Part shown: piece after piece, positions 58,781 through 64,000 of the stretch
Layout of the letters: each line of letters begins with the position of its first letter
Position numbering within the stretch: the first letter of the stretch is position 1
Origin: Cryptomeria japonica
Taxonomy: Eukaryota > Streptophyta > Pinopsida > Cupressales > Cupressaceae
Assembly (NCBI RefSeq): GCF_030272615.1
Contig: NC_081405.1
Location: forward strand, 313,361,235-313,425,234
Direction of reading: 5' to 3'
DNA length: 64,000 nt
The notes under the pieces: generated by a model
The model's input: only the letters and a program-made list of their open reading frames with translations
Database searches by the model: none
Told to the model about the DNA's origin: nothing
Position numbers and translations under genes: made by a program

Positions 58781-59415
58781 GTAACAGTCCGTACAGAGAA
58801 CTATTTCCATACTTTTCTTTCATGGGAGTTTGTTTCATGGTTGTATGAAGGTTTTTCATTCTTTGTGTGAAGGTTTTTACTGAGTTTTGGTTTATCAAAT
58901 AAAATCTTTTAGTTTTTGCCAGTTCACTGCCCTGTCAAGGGTTTGTGGCTTGAAAATGTATCCACTTGACTAAACCAAGATTGGGATCCCATGGATGGTT
59001 TAGGTCAAGTGAAAATTCATTTGTTCAGTGTATATATTTTATTTCTTGGCCATTTTTGCAAGGAGAAAGTGCATTTAAGTTGAAGCTAGGCAAGTTGGTG
59101 GTTTGATTGGAAAAGACAGTCCCAGAAAACATGCAGTCTGATATGGGGGCCATATCTCCATACTCAATCGTTGGATCATCCTTAATTTTTGATATGTTGT
59201 AAAGGATAAAGTTTTTCATAATCTCACTAGAGAGATTGTGGATTTTTGATCCATTAAAAAATTTATGGAACTCTGAGTGCGGGTCTGTCAAAGAGGGCAG
59301 TAAGAAGGTAGTTTTGGTTTTATTTAATCAAAGAGTTGTATTTGTTGGGTTAAATGGATAGGATGTAACATGAATAGAGCCTTGAAGTTTGAAAGAGGGC
59401 CTTAGGAGTCCTTAG
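58781..59415 (-). pseudogene. G2 leader ORF-b, unknown protein
   Basis: A frame of about 210 codons with only three or four internal stops reads LLRPSFKLQGSIHVTSYPFN, PHSEFHKFFNGSKIHNLSSE, DDPTIEYGDMAPISDCMFSG, LNHPWDPNLGLVKWIHFQAT, then LAKTKRFYLINQNSVKTFTQ and ends RMKNLHTTMKQTPMKEKYGN...LQQI. The composition is protein-like. I do not recognise the family. It sits upstream of gag on the same strand. No counterpart is visible in the shorter G1 leader. Confidence 0.42.
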
Positions 59416-59689
59416 TGTTGAATTTGTATATTTTCAAGTGCTTTAGGATCAAAGACACCATGTTTTAGCATATGTCTATTTTAATATTAGCAAGCATGTG
59501 GAGTTTGGTGGACAACTGATGTGTTTTGACCATTGAGAGGTCTTGAGTGTGGGTGTTGGGTCTCGGAGTTGATCCCATTGAAGGGTTATAGGATTATTTC
59601 CTATTTTTTTTTAGTGAGGTTCACCTTTTCTCCGCATCATTATGAGTTGCAGGAAGTAAGATAGTGGATGAGATTAAGAATATGAGTTG

Positions 59690-60060
59690 ATGAAATACTA
59701 TACTAGATGGAAAATGACTCAATAGGTGATTTCTTGTTGAGGTAGATATGAAAATGAGATTTTACCACTTCAATTGAGAGATTGGGACAAGGTGGATCTT
59801 TGTTGAAAGGCATGAGTTTTCAAAGATTCTTCATCAAGCTCATTTCCATGACCATGTAGATAATCATGAAATCGATGAAGGAATGTTCGATGTTTGAACA
59901 AGAGTTAGCGATTTATGTAGAGAAATTTTCTCTTCTTTAAGATCTCCTTTTGGCTAGGTTTCATCTTTTTGAATCGACGTTGAATAGACTTCTTGATATG
60001 TTTGAGGGACTTGACGATATGACGCATTTGCAATTTTTGTGGTGATTTGTTTTTTATTAG
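59690..60060 (-). pseudogene. G2 leader ORF-a (counterpart of G1 49266-49613)
   Basis: Reads HIVKSLKHIKKSIQRRFKKM, KPSQKEILKKRKFLYIN, a stop, LLFKHRTFLHRFHDYLHGHG and NELDEESLKTHAFQQRSTLS. This is collinear with the G1 leader ORF. A basic N-terminal half and an acidic following segment are kept in both. Function unknown. Confidence 0.48.
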
Positions 60061-61347
60061 TTAAAGGTATGCACTTGTGTTGAATGTTTGATTTCTTTGA
60101 CAAGAAAACATGTGAAGCAAATAAACACTTATTTTCTTAGTGACTTTGAATTGAATTCAATGAAATGTGTATGTTCTAGGATCTTTCCAAATCCTCTTTA
60201 TTTTTCATACGTTTTGAATAGTCAAAATACAAATCAAGCAGACTCTTTTATTGTCAAAAAGGTCATTCATAATATCATAGCCCACATCCCGATACTCCTT
60301 TAGCTCAAACAACCTTGTCATACCCTAGGGTTTTCCCATATTTTTGCCTTTTGCCAAAATTTGAACCAAAGAGAATAGCTTCTCAATTGGATCATTTTCT
60401 TGGGAGATATATGGTGAGTGTCTTGGGGTGGATTCTTCCCTACCCTTGCACTATGATATTACAAATGTTTGGATAATCGACTCAATTTGGCCTCTATGCT
60501 TAAAGTTTGTAGTAAGGGTTCTATTTGGTGTGCCAATGATAAGCTCCCTCAAGAGGCTTCCCAACCTTTAGAAAAAAATATTTACATATCTCAAGGATAT
60601 TGGAGGAAGGCTATAAATGCACACTACTATTGGATGTGATTTTCATCACAATCTACATTTGATTATAGTGGGTTTGAATACTTGGTGTTAGTTGTTCCCC
60701 ACTTAGGTTGTTCCCCTCTCACCGATCTTATGGGCTTCTCATAAGGGCAGGCCTGCTAAAGGATTTATCCTAATTTTTCAAAAATTGAAAGTGATTATGA
60801 CATTTTGATCACCCAATTAAGGGGAGAGCATAAGCCTATCACAAGAAAAAGAAGACATGGTTTGTTCTTTTTATCCCTTTATTGCAATGTGATCTAATTG
60901 CTACTTGGAGATGTTTTGATTAAAGGGGAAAATTGGTTGTATAAGGACCAAAAACCCAAAGTCAACAAAATAAAAAACTTAACCAACAATCGCCTAGGGC
61001 CCAGTAGCCAAACAGGCACCAACCAACCCACAAAAAATGAGGGCAAAGCAGCCTGACAACAAAAAACCAAATAGAGCACCTAAATAAAACTACTGTAATT
61101 TGCCCAATTTATTATTCTTCTAAATGATCTCTTCATTGATAATCGTAACTTTCTTACTAATTCTATCGATAGGGATCATACCATTATCTTTATTGTGGAG
61201 CCTTGTAGCAGGACCTAGCTGAGGCATCTCATTCATATCCAAGTCCCCATCCATGTCCTCCAATGGAGCAATGTGACTTTAACATGTACCTGCATCCACC
61301 GCCTTAGCCTTCTTAACCAACTTCATGTTGCTAGATGGGGAATTTCT

Positions 61348-62747
61348 CTAAGAGATAACATGAAGAACTTCAGCCTGCTCATTAAGTCTATGGAGACCCT
61401 CACTAGTATTGTCCATGGTTACCTTACTCACCGCTGCCACCACACTCAAGCTCTTCTTAAGCTTGTGATAATCATCTTCCATGGTTTTAATGCACTCTTC
61501 ATGGTCTTTCTTGAGGTCTTTGATACCATTAGCCAAGGACCTTGTGTTAGCAAGATTATTGTCCAAGTCCTCGCTAGGTGGATTAACCTTCTCCTTAACA
61601 ATATTGATATCCTGAAAGATCCAAAAGAATAGGGAATTTTGATTATCCTGTAAATTCCTCAAATTGATATTAGAAATTGAGTTCTAAGGGACTGAGGATC
61701 CCATCTCCTTAGGGGTAGCCCCGCAATCATCAGTAGGCAAAAAAGAATTAACACCCTGAACCTCTGCATGCCCATCCAATTCAATCTGAGAGGCCTTCAT
61801 TTTCTTAGTGATATTGACCACTGGGGGCCCAAAGATTTTGGATTTACCCAAGTAGCACTTGACACAGAAACCCTAGTCATGCTTTTTCCCTTCACATCAA
61901 TACTAGGGTCCACCAAATCAAGAACATATTTAGGGTCATCATCCTCAACAAATTAAACAATACCTTTTCTACCAGTGCGGTTAGGGTTTGTAGAAATGGC
62001 TGACAAGGGGCCCTATTTATCAAAAATATGGAAGACCTCATCCCCATCAAAATTCACCTCCTCATAAGAAGAGGTGTCCCCATAATGAACACGAACATTC
62101 TCAATACCAATTTTAGCCCTAGGGTTCCTCTCAACATGCAGGGCTTTTGCATGCTCCATAATCAACAATATTAAGCCCTCATGGAGAACAATGGAGGAAG
62201 CCCTTTTCTCATGAGTTCTAATGCTACGATTTAAAGATGAGGCCAAATAAAAGGGTGAATAAATGCACTTATTATGACATAAATGATTCGTAATGACAAA
62301 ATGATAGATGAATAAGTTGTAGAATTTACCGTTTAGGGTGAGGTATTGCATGATGACCTCCATAATCCCTTGCCATGGCTTCAAGAGCAAAGTCCTATCC
62401 AACCCACCATCCATATTCTTCCTCACTTTCTCCCTCTCTTCTGGTAGGAAAAAATTGTCCATAGACCCAGTCACACATTTCTTATCTCTGTAGAATTTGG
62501 TTCTCTCAATCAAGGTGTTGGATACCTTAGCTACAAGCTCCTTGTTAACCTCTAGCCTGATTCCATAGACACTAATCACACCATCCTTCCACCCCTAAAT
62601 AAAGGCCTCAATGACAAGGGCATCTGTACCATGCAAAGTCTCGATATAGCCAGTCAAGCCTCCTGTCGAGAGCTCATCCCAAACAACAACCTTACTTTGC
62701 CATTTTTCATAAACCCTGGGTTCCAGATGGTTCCTGTCTCCCCCCAT
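61348..62747 (-). pseudogene. LINE 3'-terminal ORF (copy C)
   Basis: ATG 62747-62745 opens MGGDRNHLEPRVYEKWQSK, homologous to copy A MGGEKNRFEPKTYDKWQKN. One TAG follows at ~62596. Then come ERTKFYRDKKCVTGSMDNFF, MDGGLDRTLLLKPWQGIMEV, IMQYLTLNGKFYNLFIYHFV and PFYLASSLNRSI to 62013. Further fragments include a Lys-rich TKKMKASQIELDG segment and a C-terminal coiled coil (LANGIKDLKKDHEECIKTME) ending at 61348. The order of an N-terminal MGG domain, linker and coiled coil matches copies A and B. Unknown function. Confidence 0.58.
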
Positions 62748-62994
62748 CCTACAAAAAAACCCAATTGTAGTAGGCTGCAACACAACCAAGTTTAATCTAA
62801 ACTAGATGAAAGTATTAAAAAAGCTCCTAGAAAGTTTAGCTTTCCCCTCATAAATGATACCCTGCCTAGGACACTAAGAATCTCATTATTCTCCATCATT
62901 TAAAAGAATCCCTTGCACTTCACACGCATTAGAATCATTGTTAATAAGGATGTGGAGATCCAGTGGGATCTAGTCATAAATGTTCCAGACTTTT

Positions 62995-63386
62995 CTACTT
63001 GGTAAACTAGCCCCAATGTTGGCTAAATTATTTTCCACCTTATTACCTTCACGGTACACATGTGAAATTTTTAATTCACCAGTCTCTATGGAGCATTAGG
63101 AAGTCTTCAATAATATGTTTAATCGACCAACTAGGGGGGGAGGAGCCCATTAAACACTTAATGATGTTTAAGGAGTCACATTTCAACCAAACTCTTCTCA
63201 ATCCTTTCTCTTTAGCCAATTTGATCCCGGATAGGCTGCAAAAGCCTCAACAATGTGGTTTGTCTAGGCACCCAAAGGGAGGGCCACCGCCGAGACCAGA
63301 ATGTTGTTGTTATCACACACCACTCCCCCACATCTTGCAGGTCCGAGATTCCCCTTCACCGCCCCATCTGTATTGATTTTAACCCA
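62995..63386 (-). pseudogene. LINE ORF2 C-terminal RNase H (copy C)
   Basis: Begins WVKINTDGAVKGNLGPARCG with the first catalytic Asp (NTDGA), then GVVCDNNNILVSAVALPLGA, a TAG, NHIVEAFAA (catalytic Glu), a frameshifted CDSLNIIKC-like stretch, and LKISHVYREGNKVENNLANI. This is a plant LINE-type RNase H, complete in outline but broken by stops and frameshifts. The last Asp position reads Asn or Glu (KVENNLAN) in place of the usual Asp. Confidence 0.72.
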
Positions 63387-63419
63387 CTACTTGGAGATAT
63401 TGCTCCAACAAACATGGTG

Positions 63420-63930
63420 TTCTTTATAACCAAGATAACAAAATTAAGTGTTCTTTTTAACCAAAAATTGCAATACTTTAACCTTGAAAAACTTTTGAAA
63501 AAACTTTACTAGAATGGAAATATGGCTTGTTTATTTTACCTTGAAAAAATTGAAGTATGGCTTGTCCTTTTAATCCCCTTGTAACAAGAAAAATAAAATT
63601 TGTTTGTTCTTTTTAGATTGCACCAAGATAAGTGAGATCTACTTGCAAAAATAAAGGTTTTATTTGTTCTTTTTAACCTTTTGCAAGAAAGGAAAGTGAA
63701 GTTTGTTGTATTCACTAAAGAAAAATGAAATTCTTTTTTAAAGAACACCAAAAGAAATGTGTGATTCTTTTAAAACCTTTGTAAAAAGAAAGATGAGTTC
63801 TTTTTAAGCCTTTTGCAAAAATAAGAAAAGGAGAAGTCCTTTTTATAGCACCAAAGAAAATGAAGTTCCTTTTACTTGCACCAAATGAAGTGTGGAATTC
63901 TTTTTAACCTTTTCTAAAATGAAAAATTGA
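63420..63930. repeat. Degenerate GTTCTTTTTAACC tandem repeats
   Basis: The word (A/G)TTCTTTTTAA(C/G)C or close variants recur roughly every 45-60 bp, separated by A-rich spacers containing TTTTGCAA or CACCAAA. This is old low-complexity tandem sequence to the right of LINE copy C. No gene seen to the window end. Confidence 0.6.
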
Positions 63931-64000
63931 AAAAGTAAAGTGAAAACCTAATCTAGCTCCATTGTTCCTATAAAACCCTTAGAAATATTAGTCTATATTG

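Larger units (their letters stand above)
52495..60912 (-). mobile_element. G2: truncated Ty3/gypsy element related to G1
   Basis: Minus-strand gag (57613 leftwards), protease, G-patch-like segment and RT, with the RNase H truncated at ~52495 by X repeat copy 2. The second RNase H and integrase are missing. The leader (57614-60912) carries two coding-like segments and is interrupted on its right by LINE copy C. The sequence after LINE C (63399 on) may continue the leader or LTR. Protein similarity to G1 runs throughout, but G2 is more decayed. Confidence 0.65.
60913..63386 (-). mobile_element. LINE-type retrotransposon, copy C (5'-truncated)
   Basis: A 2.47-kb insertion flanked by a perfect 12-bp duplication CTACTTGGAGAT (60901-60912 and 63387-63398). 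The 3' end at the left shares AAACCCAAAGT and AGCC(A/G)GCAACCAA-type words with copies A and B. The 5' truncation falls just at the start of the RNase H domain. It carries the RNase H fragment and the downstream ORF in the same order as copy A. Confidence 0.82.

Noticed and set aside
1-64000. tRNA, rRNA or intact host protein-coding genes
   Set aside because: No cloverleaf, rRNA-like stretch or uninterrupted non-transposon gene was recognised by eye; a tRNAscan or gene-prediction run could still find one.

Overview
This is eukaryotic nuclear DNA, almost certainly from a plant with a large, repeat-packed genome. A gymnosperm or conifer is my best guess; that is inference from the dense nesting of long, old LTR elements and long LTRs, not from any diagnostic gene. 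No intact host gene, rRNA, tRNA or CRISPR array was recognised. Nearly every coding stretch belongs to, or was captured by, a transposable element, and most are broken.

Layout. 1-3110 (minus): remnant of a Helitron, with the N-terminus of a Rep/helicase protein running off the left edge and an RPA70-like (RPA1) pseudogene beside it. 3111-4726: AT-rich repeats. 4727-4976 plus 7260-7316: two halves of one short coding fragment, split by LINE copy A (4988-7248). 7317-11440: AT-rich DNA, a reverse-transcriptase C-terminal remnant, a 447-bp TIR element and a tandem duplication. 11560-14420: degenerate ~0.4-kb repeat array interrupted by LINE copy B (12938-14049). 14750-~27070 (plus): a probable LTR element (X1) carrying a plant-mobile-domain protein, interrupted by a complete LTR element (E1, 16435-23018, TSD ATGAC) that has a gag and a large unknown protein but no pol. 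~27379-50600 (minus): a Tat/Ogre-type Ty3/gypsy element (G1) interrupted by two near-complete Ty1/copia elements, C1 (27742-35157, minus) inside the integrase and C2 (42549-49182, plus) inside the leader. 50640-52486: a second copy of X-family sequence. 52495-60912 (minus): a related, truncated gypsy element (G2), with LINE copy C (60913-63386, 12-bp perfect TSD) in its leader. 63399-64000: low-complexity tandem repeats.

How the parts relate. C1, C2 and E1 share the same polypurine-tract/LTR junction and a tRNA-Met-type primer site. E1 and C2 also share LTR modules, so E1 looks like a non-autonomous passenger of the copia machinery. The three LINE copies share one 3' end and carry an unusual protein-coding ORF downstream of the RNase H domain. 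In-frame stops in C1, C2 and X1 are overwhelmingly TAG, often where Gln is expected, the signature of CAG-to-TAG decay in methylated, silenced elements. All translations, alignments and counts here were made by eye; no database was searched.
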